Of a DNA stretch of 64,000 nt, positions 1-7,882 are shown one piece after another. Position numbers and translations under genes: made by a program. Source of the DNA: RYN-230 sp963717125 (GTDB lineage: Bacteria; Actinomycetota; Actinomycetes; Streptosporangiales; Streptosporangiaceae); assembly GCA_963717125.1 (NCBI GenBank), contig CAVQVG010000004.1:186001-250000 (forward strand), read 5' to 3'. Below the pieces are notes generated by a model. It made no database searches, had not been told where the DNA came from, and worked only from the letters and a program-made list of their open reading frames with translations. Numbering within the stretch: the first letter of the stretch is position 1; each line of letters starts with the position of its first letter.

Positions 1-356
<356 letters not shown>

Positions 357-399
357 CCGCGGCCACGACATCAGGGCCACGACATCAGGAAGGGCGGCC

Positions 400-777
400 A
401 TGGCGAAGGCTTTCCACACCGCGCACCGCTGGGATCTCGACTGGCAGGACGACGTGGACGTGCTGTCGCTGCGCGGCGGCGTCCAGGTCAAGGTGTTCCA
501 CTCCGACCCCGAACTGGGCCTCGCGGACATGCTGATCAAGTTCCCGCCCGGCTACGTCGAGCCGGAGCACGCGCACGAGAGCAGCCACTCCATCGTGGTG
601 CTGGAGGGCGTCCAGATCGTCAACGGCGTGCACCTGCGGCCGGGCGACTACGTCTGGGCGTCCGGCCCGGAGCCGCACGGCCCGTACGAGTACCCGGAGG
701 GCTGCGTGGTGTTCGCGTCGTTTCGCGGCCTGTCCGCCCAGCACCGCTACGACGGCTCGCCCGCCGGCGAGATCTAG
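400..777 (+). CDS. Small single-domain cupin protein
   Basis: This encodes a 125-residue protein with one cupin barrel. Cupin motif 1 appears as GYVEPEHAHESSHSIVVLEG (about residues 50-69), giving two His and a Glu as possible metal ligands, and motif 2 as LRPGDYVWASGPEPHGP (about residues 79-95). Such small cupins are sensors, isomerases or dioxygenase-like enzymes; the sequence does not say which. It follows the ABC ATPase by about 40 bases on the same strand and may be cotranscribed with it. Its TAG stop overlaps the stop of the convergent reductase gene within the single tetranucleotide CTAG at 774-777. No signal peptide or membrane segment is visible. Confidence 0.8.
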   Translation: MAKAFHTAHRWDLDWQDDVDVLSLRGGVQVKVFHSDPELGLADMLIKFPPGYVEPEHAHESSHSIVVLEGVQIVNGVHLRPGDYVWASGPEPHGPYEYPEGCVVFASFRGLSAQHRYDGSPAGEI

Positions 778-1328
778 CGCCGCGGCGCGTAAACCAGCTC
801 GAGGATGCCGGAGGGGAACGCGCGGCTGGTGACGAGCTGGAGCGGCAGCGGGTGGTCCAGGCCGGCGAACGGCGCCGCGCCTGCCCCGGCCGCGACGGGC
901 AGCACCCACAGGTGATACTCGTCGATCAGGCCGAGCCGGATCAGCGACCGGACGAACTGGGTGCCCCCGTGCGCGATGATCGGGCCGCCGGGTTCCTGCT
1001 TGAGCCGGGCGATCTCCGCCGCGGTGTCACCGCGGGCGATCCGTGCTTCCGGCCAGCCGGCCGAGTCCAGGGTCCGGGAGAACACGACCTTGGGGATGTC
1101 GTTCATCGGCGTCGCGATCGGATGGCTGGACCTGGGCCAGAACTCAGCCATCTCCTGGTAGGTGACCCCGCCCATGATGTGCGTGCCCGCGCTACCCAGC
1201 CAGCTGACGAAATACTTCTCCTGGTCCGGATCTTCTATCTCGTTCATCACCCGGCGGAGCTCGGTGCCCTCGTCGAGGCTGCTGTAGCCGTCGAGCGAAA
1301 TCCAGAACGACAGCAGGACCGGTCGCAT
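774..1328 (-). CDS. RibD C-terminal/dihydrofolate reductase-like protein
   Basis: The preferred start is the ATG at 1328 (MRPVLLSFWISLDGYSS), because the N-terminal pattern SxSLDGY is the usual beginning of the RibD_C/DHFR-like fold. The frame stays open to an upstream ATG at 1385, but those extra residues look non-coding. The protein is 184 residues. GGVTYQEM and VVFSRTL in the first half, and PIIAHGGTQFVRSLIRLGLIDEYHL cut as IIAHGG / LIDEYHL in the second, match NADPH-binding positions of this family. Members reduce pteridine-like or unknown substrates, and many in actinomycetes are uncharacterised. It may be the last gene of the leftward cluster, about 120 bases after the amidohydrolase. 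Confidence 0.78.
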   Translation of the reverse strand: MRPVLLSFWISLDGYSSLDEGTELRRVMNEIEDPDQEKYFVSWLGSAGTHIMGGVTYQEMAEFWPRSSHPIATPMNDIPKVVFSRTLDSAGWPEARIARGDTAAEIARLKQEPGGPIIAHGGTQFVRSLIRLGLIDEYHLWVLPVAAGAGAAPFAGLDHPLPLQLVTSRAFPSGILELVYAPRR

Positions 1329-1450
1329 CCAGTGCCTCCATTGGTCACGCCCGCGCTGGACCGGTTCCAGCCGGGACCCGGTCATTGAGACGGGCGGCCG
1401 CGGCCAGAATCATCGCGGCTACGGCAACCAGGGCACCAGGCCGGCCGGGC

Positions 1451-2434
1451 TCACTCCGGAGCCCCGCGCATGCCGTCCAGGCCGAACAGCCGCGCCGCGT
1501 TGGCCGCGCCGATCTGCCCCCGCAGCGGCTCGTCGAACGCCTCGGCCAGCACCGCGTCCGGCTCCTGCAGCGCCATGTCGAACGGCAGGTCCGTGCCCAG
1601 CAGCACGTGGTCCGCCCCCACCCGCTGCACCAGGTACCACAGGGCCGGCAGGTCGTGCGTGATCGTATCGAAATACAGCTGACTGAACGCCCCCCACACG
1701 TCGGCCGCCGTCACCGGGATCTCGGGCCGTACCCCGCTGGCGTGGGCCAGCCGGCCCGCCTGGTACGGCAGGAAGCCGCCGCCATGCAGCAGGACAAGCC
1801 GCAACGCCGGGTGCCGGGCGAACACTCCGGCGCAGATCAGCCGTTCCACCATGAGGGTGGTCTCCAGCGGATTGCCGACGACGTTCTGCAGGTAGTAGGG
1901 GTCCAGTCCGGGATGCGGCTGGTTGAACGCCGGGTGCACCAGCACCGGCTGGCCGAGTTCCGCGGCGGCGGCCCAGAACTCCGCGAACGCCGGCTCGTCC
2001 AGCCGCCGTCCGGCGATCGAGGTGCCGATGGCCGCGCCCACGCAGCCCTGCCGGAGCGCGGCCCGGTACATCTGCACCGCCCGCGGCGGATCCTGCATGG
2101 GCAGGTTGGCCAGCCAGCGCAGCCGGTCCGGGTGGCCGCCGCACAGCTTGGCCATCCCGTCGTTGGCCGCGGCGCAGAAGCGGGCCCCGCGGTCGCTGCT
2201 GACGTCGTAGCGCAGCAGCGGGGGCGGGGAGGAGACGACGGCGGAGCCGATGCCGCGCGCGTCCATCTCGGCGATCTTGGCCGCCGGGTCGTAGAACGGC
2301 GCCGTGATGGTGAACGGCACGTGGTGCCCGCCGGTCCACCGGTCACCGTCGATGGTGACGCCGTAGCCGGGATCACCGCGCAGCACGTCGAGCGCCTCGG
2401 TGGGCATCACGTGGTTATGGATGTCGATCAGCAT
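1451..2434 (-). CDS. Amidohydrolase family protein (ACMSD-like)
   Basis: This 327-residue protein begins MLIDIHNH, the HxH metal motif (His6, His8) of the amidohydrolase superfamily. Further candidate ligands are the His in VLVHPAFNQPHPGLD, the His in LVLLHGGGFLPY and the Asp in VLLGTDLPFD. This pattern is that of the ACMSD / γ-resorcylate decarboxylase branch, which performs non-oxidative decarboxylation or hydrolysis with a divalent metal in the cytoplasm. It lies 48 bases downstream of the substrate-binding protein gene in the same orientation, so it may act on the imported compound. No strong Shine-Dalgarno is seen before ATG 2434. Four partly degenerate 13-base repeats fill the gap upstream. 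The substrate cannot be inferred. Confidence 0.82.
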   Translation of the reverse strand: MLIDIHNHVMPTEALDVLRGDPGYGVTIDGDRWTGGHHVPFTITAPFYDPAAKIAEMDARGIGSAVVSSPPPLLRYDVSSDRGARFCAAANDGMAKLCGGHPDRLRWLANLPMQDPPRAVQMYRAALRQGCVGAAIGTSIAGRRLDEPAFAEFWAAAAELGQPVLVHPAFNQPHPGLDPYYLQNVVGNPLETTLMVERLICAGVFARHPALRLVLLHGGGFLPYQAGRLAHASGVRPEIPVTAADVWGAFSQLYFDTITHDLPALWYLVQRVGADHVLLGTDLPFDMALQEPDAVLAEAFDEPLRGQIGAANAARLFGLDGMRGAPE

Positions 2435-2447
2435 TAGCTCGGCTCGG

Positions 2448-2499
2448 TAGTTCGGCTCACTAGTTCGGCTCAGTAGTTCGGCTCAGTAGTTCGGCGGGC
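2448..2499. repeat. 13-bp tandem repeats across the substrate-binding protein stop codon
   Basis: The unit TAGTTCGGCTCAG occurs at 2448 (last base C), 2461, 2474 and, partly, 2487. On the minus strand each unit carries the codons for the C-terminal Asn-Tyr-stop of the substrate-binding protein, so the end of the gene has been copied downstream in tandem. This looks like slipped-strand duplication. Confidence 0.85.
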
Positions 2500-4018
2500 T
2501 GACCGCGGTCTTGGCGAAGATCGGCAGCCAGGCCGCCTTGCTCAGCGTGCCCCAGGGCGGTACCGCGGAAAACGTGCGGATCGGCACGTTGCGCATTGTG
2601 CCATGCACGCTCTCCACCTTGCAGATGTACTCGTTCTGCACCGGCGACCAGGTGCTGTGGTCGAACGAGACCGGTCCGCGCGGCGCGGTGATGCGCACCG
2701 CGCGCATCGCCGCCGACAGCGCCTTCTCGCTGGTGACCTGGCCGTGCAGCGCCTTGAGCGCGGCCACCAGGATCTCCGCCTTCGTGTAGCCCGCCTCGGA
2801 GTAGTAGGACGGGTAGACCCCGTACGCGGCGTGATAAGAGTTGGCGAACGCCTGGTTGACCGCTGACGGGTTGCCGTCGCAGTACTGCGCGTCGGTATAG
2901 ATGCCGAGCGCGGCCGTGGTGTTCTCCGCGGGCAGCGCGGCCTGGTCGGTGAGCGTGGTGATGCCCATCAGCGGGATCTTCTTCTTCAGCCCGAACGAGG
3001 CGTAGTCGTTGACGAAGTTGGCTGCCTGCGAGCCGGACAGCACCACGAACACGGCCTGGGTGCTGGCGGGGATGGCCGACACGTAGGACGACATGTCCAC
3101 CGTGTTGCTCGGCACCCAGATCTCCTTGTCGATCTTGCCGCCCAGCTGGGTGAACTGGGCCGCGAACCCGGCCACGCCCTGCCAGCCGAACGAGATGCCG
3201 AGCCCGACCACGGTGACGTGCCGCCAGTGCATGGTGTCGTAGGCCCAGCGGCCGCCCTCGGTGGTCGGCGCGAAGCCGTCCCAGCCGGAGGTGAAGCCGG
3301 TGCCGTATTTGGTGTACGCCTGCGCCTGCTCCGGGCTGGCCAGGTACAGGTCGTCCTCGGGGATGCCCTGGCCGAGCACGTAGGGCGCGACCACCGCGAT
3401 CGCGCTGGACAGCAGCGGGCCTTCGACGGCCTGGACGTGGTCGGCGGTGACCAGCTGCCGGGCGTCCGACAGGCTGACCGCGGGCTCACCCTGGTCGTTG
3501 GCGTAGGTCACCTGGATCGGGTGCCCGTCCACCGAGGTGCCGAAGTGCTTCAGGCCGAGCTTGAAGCCGTCCTGCTCGCTGAGCCCGTTCTTGGTGAACA
3601 CGCCGGTCAGCGGGAGCAGGTAACCCACCTTGACTGGCGTGTGCGAGGAGTTGCCCGAGCTACCTGAGCCGCTGCTGCCGCAGGCGGCCAGGAGCACGGC
3701 GCAGCCGGCCACGGCGAGCCTGGCCGGCCAGGGCCGCCGGCCGTGCCGGGCCCGCTGGCCGTGCGGGGACTGCTGGCCGTGTCCGGTCCGCTGGCCACTT
3801 GCGGGGCCGACTGGCCGTGCGGGGCCGACTGGCCGTGCCAGGCCCGGCCCCCGTCTAAGCTGCCGTTGGTCACGATCTCGGCGTTGTCCATGACCACCAC
3901 TCTCCGGCCCGGCGGGCCCGGCGGTAGGCGCCGTGCGGGCGGCTGGCCCGCGCCTGGAGAGCAGGAACGGTGGCCGCAATGCCGCACGTTGCCCCACTAC
4001 TAATGTGCCCTCATGCAA
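2483..4018 (-). CDS. ABC transporter substrate-binding lipoprotein (LivJ/amide-type), N-terminus apparently frameshifted
   Basis: The uninterrupted frame runs from ATG 4018 to TGA at 2483. A lipobox LLAAC, with Cys encoded at 3680-3682, follows a hydrophobic stretch ARLAVAGCAVLLAAC. The mature part is a periplasmic-binding-protein type I domain (VKVGYLLPLTGVFTKNG onward) of branched-chain amino acid/amide importers, anchored outside the membrane. The first ~90 residues of the open frame have poor third-position GC and look non-coding. A far better start is ATG 3891 (MDNAEIVTNG), which has GGAGAG 8 bases upstream and very high GC3, but it is in another frame. Joining it to the lipobox frame needs a -1 shift somewhere in 3700-3850. 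Either a base is missing or the gene is frameshifted. Function is well supported; the start is not. Confidence 0.8.
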   Translation of the reverse strand: MHEGTLVVGQRAALRPPFLLSRRGPAARTAPTAGPAGPESGGHGQRRDRDQRQLRRGPGLARPVGPARPVGPASGQRTGHGQQSPHGQRARHGRRPWPARLAVAGCAVLLAACGSSGSGSSGNSSHTPVKVGYLLPLTGVFTKNGLSEQDGFKLGLKHFGTSVDGHPIQVTYANDQGEPAVSLSDARQLVTADHVQAVEGPLLSSAIAVVAPYVLGQGIPEDDLYLASPEQAQAYTKYGTGFTSGWDGFAPTTEGGRWAYDTMHWRHVTVVGLGISFGWQGVAGFAAQFTQLGGKIDKEIWVPSNTVDMSSYVSAIPASTQAVFVVLSGSQAANFVNDYASFGLKKKIPLMGITTLTDQAALPAENTTAALGIYTDAQYCDGNPSAVNQAFANSYHAAYGVYPSYYSEAGYTKAEILVAALKALHGQVTSEKALSAAMRAVRITAPRGPVSFDHSTWSPVQNEYICKVESVHGTMRNVPIRTFSAVPPWGTLSKAAWLPIFAKTAVSPPNY

Positions 4019-4067
4019 TCATGTCGCCCCGATGGCGGCCAGTCGCCTAGTGAATAGTGACCGGAAC

Positions 4068-4088
4068 GTGATTAAGGTACTCAATCAC
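4068..4088. promoter_or_regulatory. Inverted repeat between GntR gene end and substrate-binding protein gene
   Basis: GTGATT (4068-4073) and AATCAC (4083-4088) form an inverted repeat with a 9-base spacer, overlapping the last codons of the GntR gene. It lies upstream of the substrate-binding protein gene read leftward. It could be an operator for the adjacent GntR/FCD regulator, but half-sites this short also occur by chance. Confidence 0.3.
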
Positions 4089-5031
4089 TAACGCGGCGCT
4101 TCAGGTGATTGAGCTCGGTGACCGGGGGCAGGCCGGGCGGCGGCGAGCCTGGCGTCGCCGCTGGGGTCAGGCGGCCGCCCGCGGCGCCGACCGGGTGCAT
4201 GCTCAGCGCGGAAGGCGTGCCGTCGAGATGCCGGATGGCCGCGTCCGCGGCCGCCTCCGGGTCACGCGCGATGATGGCCCGCAGTATCTGCGCGTGCTCG
4301 GCGTTGGCCCGGCTGGCCCGGCCGGGCACGGTGCGTACCGAGTGCGTGATGTAGCGGGCGGACAGCTCGCGGAGGTTGCCCAGGATGGCGACCAGCCGGG
4401 GGCTGCTGCCCGCCTCATCGATGATCTTGTGGAAGCCGGCGTTGTGCTCGACCCACTGGGCCTCATCGGCGGCGGCTTGCATGACGGTGAGCAGCTCGCC
4501 CGCCCGGATCAGGCTGGCCGCGGTGGCCAGCCGGGCGGCCCGGGCCGCGGCCACCGGCTCCAGCATCATCCGGATCTCGTAGATGTCCTCCAGCTCGCCG
4601 CGGCCCAGTTCGCGGACCACCGCCGCGCCCCGGCCGTCCAGCCGGACGAAGCCCTCCGCGGCCAGTTCACGGAGCGCGTCACGGACCGGGCGGGTGCTCA
4701 CCGCGAGCTCGTCCGCGATGCACGACTGGACCAGCCGGGTGCCGCCCGGGATGGTCCCGGTCACGATGCCGCGGTGCAGGACCAGCTTGACCCGGCTCCG
4801 CGCCGGCAGGGCTAACGGCCGTCCCGCCTCGCGGGTGGTGCTGGCCTCGCGGGTGGTGCTGGCCTCGCGGGTGGTGCTGGCCTCGCGGGTGGTTCCAGCG
4901 CCCCGGGTGGTTCCGGCCTCCCGGGTGTTCCCCGCGTCCGGGGTGTTCCGCGCGCCCGGGGTGTTCCGCGCGTCCCGGGTGGTTGTCGCCTCGCGGGTGA
5001 TTCCCGCCCGCGGCGGGATGAGCTTGCTCAT
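4081..5031 (-). CDS. GntR family (FadR/FCD subclass) transcriptional regulator with repeat N-terminal extension
   Basis: The 316-residue protein starts at ATG 5031, seven bases after AAGGAGG. Residues ~75-145 hold the winged HTH (LVQSCIADELAVSTRPVRDA, then ELAAEGFVRLDGRGAAVV). An all-helical FCD ligand-binding domain follows (DIYEIRMMLEP, WVEHNAGFHKIIDEAG, then HAQILRAI and a terminal His), with the D/H/H metal-ligand pattern of this domain. Residues ~10-70 are an unusual low-complexity extension made of repeated TTREAS-like hexapeptides from an 18-base tandem repeat. FCD regulators usually repress catabolic or transport operons and respond to a small acid. Its position inside the cluster, between the PEP-synthase-like gene and the binding protein gene, suggests local control. 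Confidence 0.87.
   Translation of the reverse strand: MSKLIPPRAGITREATTTRDARNTPGARNTPDAGNTREAGTTRGAGTTREASTTREASTTREASTTREAGRPLALPARSRVKLVLHRGIVTGTIPGGTRLVQSCIADELAVSTRPVRDALRELAAEGFVRLDGRGAAVVRELGRGELEDIYEIRMMLEPVAAARAARLATAASLIRAGELLTVMQAAADEAQWVEHNAGFHKIIDEAGSSPRLVAILGNLRELSARYITHSVRTVPGRASRANAEHAQILRAIIARDPEAAADAAIRHLDGTPSALSMHPVGAAGGRLTPAATPGSPPPGLPPVTELNHLKRRVSD
4825..5001. repeat. 18-bp tandem repeat inside the GntR gene
   Basis: Perfect units of GGCCTCGCGGGTGGTGCT occupy roughly 4825-4893 and degenerate copies continue to about 5001. They are in frame, producing TTREAS, TTRGAG, NTREAG and NTPGAR variants on the minus strand. The gradient from perfect to degenerate units suggests recent expansion at one end. 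Confidence 0.85.
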
Positions 5032-5049
5032 GCCAGGCCTCCTTCCCGG

Positions 5050-6561
5050 TCAGGCCGGGAGCAGCGCCACCTGTCCGGTGGTGCCGTCGATGGCCGCGAG
5101 CCAGCCGTCGCCGGCTGGCCCCGGGCCGGTGACCAGCTCGGGACGGCATCCGGTCACCATGGGCACGGCCAGGCTGCGGGCGACCTCGGCCAGGTGCGCG
5201 GCAGCGGTCCCGCCGCGCGCGATCACGCCGCGGGCGGCGAACAGCAGCGGAGCCAGCGCGGGTACCGGCTGGTCTATCAGCAGGATGGCGTCCCGGCAGC
5301 GGGCCGCGGTGCGCTCGTGCGGGCGGCACGGCACTAGCCGTCCCGCCGCCAGACCGGCCGCCGCCGGCCGGGCGGCCAGGCGGTGGCCCGCCGCTTGCAC
5401 GGCCGCGGCCAGCAGCGGCATCCGCTCCCGGGCCGCGTAGACCTGCCCAGGTGGCCCGGCCGGCGCCGCGGCGATGCCGGCCGGTGCCGCGACCGCGACC
5501 GGGTCCGGGTCCGGGTACAGCGCCGGCGCGGGCCCGGCGGCCGTCGCCTGGAGCAGCCAGACAGTCCCGCTGTCGGCCGCCCACTCGATGCTGGTATCAC
5601 CGAGCGCCCAGTACACCCCCGCGGCCAGCCGGGCCACCGCCGCCACCAGTTCCGTCCCCAGCACCGCGGTCAGTGGCCCGTCGCTGCTCGGCTCCGGCCA
5701 GTCCGGCGCGTCCGGGTCAGCCAGCCGGACCCGCGCTTGTGTCCCCTCGGCCCAGCCGGCCAGCAGCGCGCCCGGATGCCCGCGCACCCCGTCCACGATC
5801 ACGTCGACGGGGCCGGGCGGCGAAGTCCCGGCGCCCGGTCGCACCCCGGCCGTGCCATCCGCGGCCAGCCCGGCCCGGGCCGAGCCACTGGCGGCCAGGC
5901 CGTGCACCCGGTCCGTGCCACCCGTCGTCGGCCGCACCCGGGCCGTGCCGCCCGCGGCCGGCCGCAGCTCGGGCTGGATCAGGATGCCCAGTTCGAGTGC
6001 GTCCAGCGGCAGCCCGCAGGACTCCAGCCGGGCCAGCGGGTCGACCGCGAACGCGGCCGCCCAGCAGCTACGGACCGCGGTCACCGCATCAGCCGGACCG
6101 ACCTCCGCGACCGAACTGAACGCGCCCGCCCACCGCGGGTCGCCCTCCAGCGGGCTCGACGAGCGGACGATCACCCGTCCGCCCAGGGAGTGCACCACGG
6201 CGCGTAGTTCCCCGGCCAGCACCGGGTCCGGCGGGCAGGACAGCGCGGCCCGGCGGGCCGCGGCCGGCCGCCCGGCGCGCACCGCCGCCGCGCCGGCCCG
6301 GATGGCCGGGCGGCTCTCCGCGGCCGGCAGGACCCAGCCGGGCAGCACCGGGAAGCCCGCGGCCCACGCCGCGGCCAGCCGCGCCGCCTTGCCCCCGGCC
6401 ATGCTGGCGGCAGTGGCCGGTGCCTGGCCGGCGTCAGCCACCGCCACCGGGACCCCGGCGTGGCCAGCCGTGGCCGACTGGGCCCAACTGGCGTTGAGTA
6501 TGGAGGGGCCGGCTGGAGCGGGGAGCTCGCCCAGCGGTAGCAGCCGGTGCGGCGCGCTCAT
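5050..6561 (-). CDS. Short PEP synthase/pyruvate phosphate dikinase-like protein
   Basis: The start is ATG 6561, overlapping the stop of the upstream M24 gene as ATGA; the product is 503 residues. Residues ~60-90 (GGKAARLAAAWAAGFPVLPG) and VRSSSPLEGDPRWAGAFSS match the ATP-binding PPDK N-terminal domain. A linker with Thr/Gly/Arg-Val repeats follows. Near the C-terminus RGGTAAAHLAEVAR resembles the PEP-utilising mobile domain with its phosphorylatable His (His456), though with one extra residue between GG and His. The separate PEP/pyruvate-binding TIM barrel of true PEP synthases is absent, as in some phosphotransferases where another module supplies the acceptor. It probably transfers phosphate to, or activates, a substrate of this cluster; this is inference. 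Confidence 0.75.
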   Translation of the reverse strand: MSAPHRLLPLGELPAPAGPSILNASWAQSATAGHAGVPVAVADAGQAPATAASMAGGKAARLAAAWAAGFPVLPGWVLPAAESRPAIRAGAAAVRAGRPAAARRAALSCPPDPVLAGELRAVVHSLGGRVIVRSSSPLEGDPRWAGAFSSVAEVGPADAVTAVRSCWAAAFAVDPLARLESCGLPLDALELGILIQPELRPAAGGTARVRPTTGGTDRVHGLAASGSARAGLAADGTAGVRPGAGTSPPGPVDVIVDGVRGHPGALLAGWAEGTQARVRLADPDAPDWPEPSSDGPLTAVLGTELVAAVARLAAGVYWALGDTSIEWAADSGTVWLLQATAAGPAPALYPDPDPVAVAAPAGIAAAPAGPPGQVYAARERMPLLAAAVQAAGHRLAARPAAAGLAAGRLVPCRPHERTAARCRDAILLIDQPVPALAPLLFAARGVIARGGTAAAHLAEVARSLAVPMVTGCRPELVTGPGPAGDGWLAAIDGTTGQVALLPA

Positions 6562-7796
6562 CCGGCCACGATGATCTCGTCGGACTTGTATCCGGACAGC
6601 AGTTCGTGGCCGTCGTCGGTGACCAGCAGCATCTCCTCCAGGCGCACGCCGAAGTCGTGCACCTTCCCGTGCTGTGTCTCCAGCGCGAAGACCATGCCCG
6701 GCTTGATCTCCTCCGGGTAGTCCAGCGACCAGATCCGGGAGATGACCGGCCGGTCGTACTGGGCCAGGCCCAGCCCGTGCCCCCACAGGTTGGCCGCGGC
6801 CTGGTCCTCCTCCGCGTACCCCCAGGCCTCCTGGGCCGAGGGCCACTTGGCCGCGATGTCGCGCGTGGTCACCCCCGGCTTGACCACCTCGATCGCGTCC
6901 CACAGCCAGGTGTGCGCGATGTCGTAGTACCGCTTCATCTCGTCGGTGGGCGTGCCGCCCACGCAGTACGTCCGGTACACGCAGGACTTGAACCCGTTCC
7001 AGGTCAGCGCGGCCAGGTCGATGATCACGAGTTCGCCGGGCCGGATGATCCGGTCGGAGAAGTTGCGCCAGTTGGGCCACGCGTTCGGACCGGACGACAC
7101 GATGATGTCCTCGACGTCCTCCATCCCCGGGATGTTGTACAGGTACTCGAAGCCGAACGCGGCGACCTCGTTCTCGGTCAGCCCGGGCCGCAGGAACTGG
7201 GTGAACTCGTAATGCAACGCGTCGCAGATCGCGCCGACGATGCGCGACGCCTTCTGCTCATCCGGGCTCTTGATTGACCGGGCCTCCATCATCGGCGTCA
7301 TCCCGTCGGTCCAAGTCACCCCGGCATGCTGGAACGCCTGGATCATGTTGATGTCGATGAAGTCGACGCCGAGCGGCTTGTCCAGCACGTTCGCCTCTTC
7401 CAGGTCGTTGACCAGGGCAGTGACGAACTTGGCCACCTGGCTCTGCGAAGCGGGACCGGCCGCGCCCTTGATCCAGCTGTAGGAGTGCCGCACGTTCTGC
7501 GGCGGGATCCAGGGATTGTGCGCCTTCAGGTGGATGCCGATGTCGCCCTGCTCGTAGACGATCGGCTCCTGTCCCTCGCACAGCACCACGTAGCGCAGGC
7601 CCGGCTTGAGCCGGTTCCAGCCGGGCGTGTAAGTGGACGACACGTAGCGCATGTTCTCGTCGTACATGAGCAGCAGCGCACCCAGGCCGTGCCGGGACAT
7701 CGCTTCCCGGGCCCGCTGCAGCCGCCACTGCCGGACCATGGCCCAGTTGATGCCTTCTTTCCAGTCGGTGCTCAGCCCGCCGAACGCTTCCCTCAT
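6558..7796 (-). CDS. M24 peptidase-fold (creatinase/Xaa-Pro aminopeptidase-like) enzyme with an altered metal site
   Basis: ATG 7796 is chosen because GGAAAGGA precedes it and the family N-terminus follows; an open frame continues to 7940. The 412-residue protein has a creatinase N-domain (~20-170) and a pita-bread catalytic domain (~180-405). Metal-ligand positions read Asp260, Cys272, His340, Glu373 and Glu387: the second Asp of the usual D/D/H/E/E set is Cys in the segment FKSCVYRTY. Creatinases and some lyases of this fold lack a normal dinuclear site, so it may cleave a C-N or C-S bond rather than a peptide. It is translationally coupled to the PEP-synthase-like gene downstream and follows the CocE hydrolase gene. 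Confidence 0.84.
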   Translation of the reverse strand: MREAFGGLSTDWKEGINWAMVRQWRLQRAREAMSRHGLGALLLMYDENMRYVSSTYTPGWNRLKPGLRYVVLCEGQEPIVYEQGDIGIHLKAHNPWIPPQNVRHSYSWIKGAAGPASQSQVAKFVTALVNDLEEANVLDKPLGVDFIDINMIQAFQHAGVTWTDGMTPMMEARSIKSPDEQKASRIVGAICDALHYEFTQFLRPGLTENEVAAFGFEYLYNIPGMEDVEDIIVSSGPNAWPNWRNFSDRIIRPGELVIIDLAALTWNGFKSCVYRTYCVGGTPTDEMKRYYDIAHTWLWDAIEVVKPGVTTRDIAAKWPSAQEAWGYAEEDQAAANLWGHGLGLAQYDRPVISRIWSLDYPEEIKPGMVFALETQHGKVHDFGVRLEEMLLVTDDGHELLSGYKSDEIIVAG

Positions 7797-7882
7797 GCCG
7801 TGCCGTCCTTTCCGGTGGCTGGTGCTCCCTCGCGGGGCGCCGCGAAGGACTACTGGCGGATGCCGGCTGGCCCGGCCCGGTG

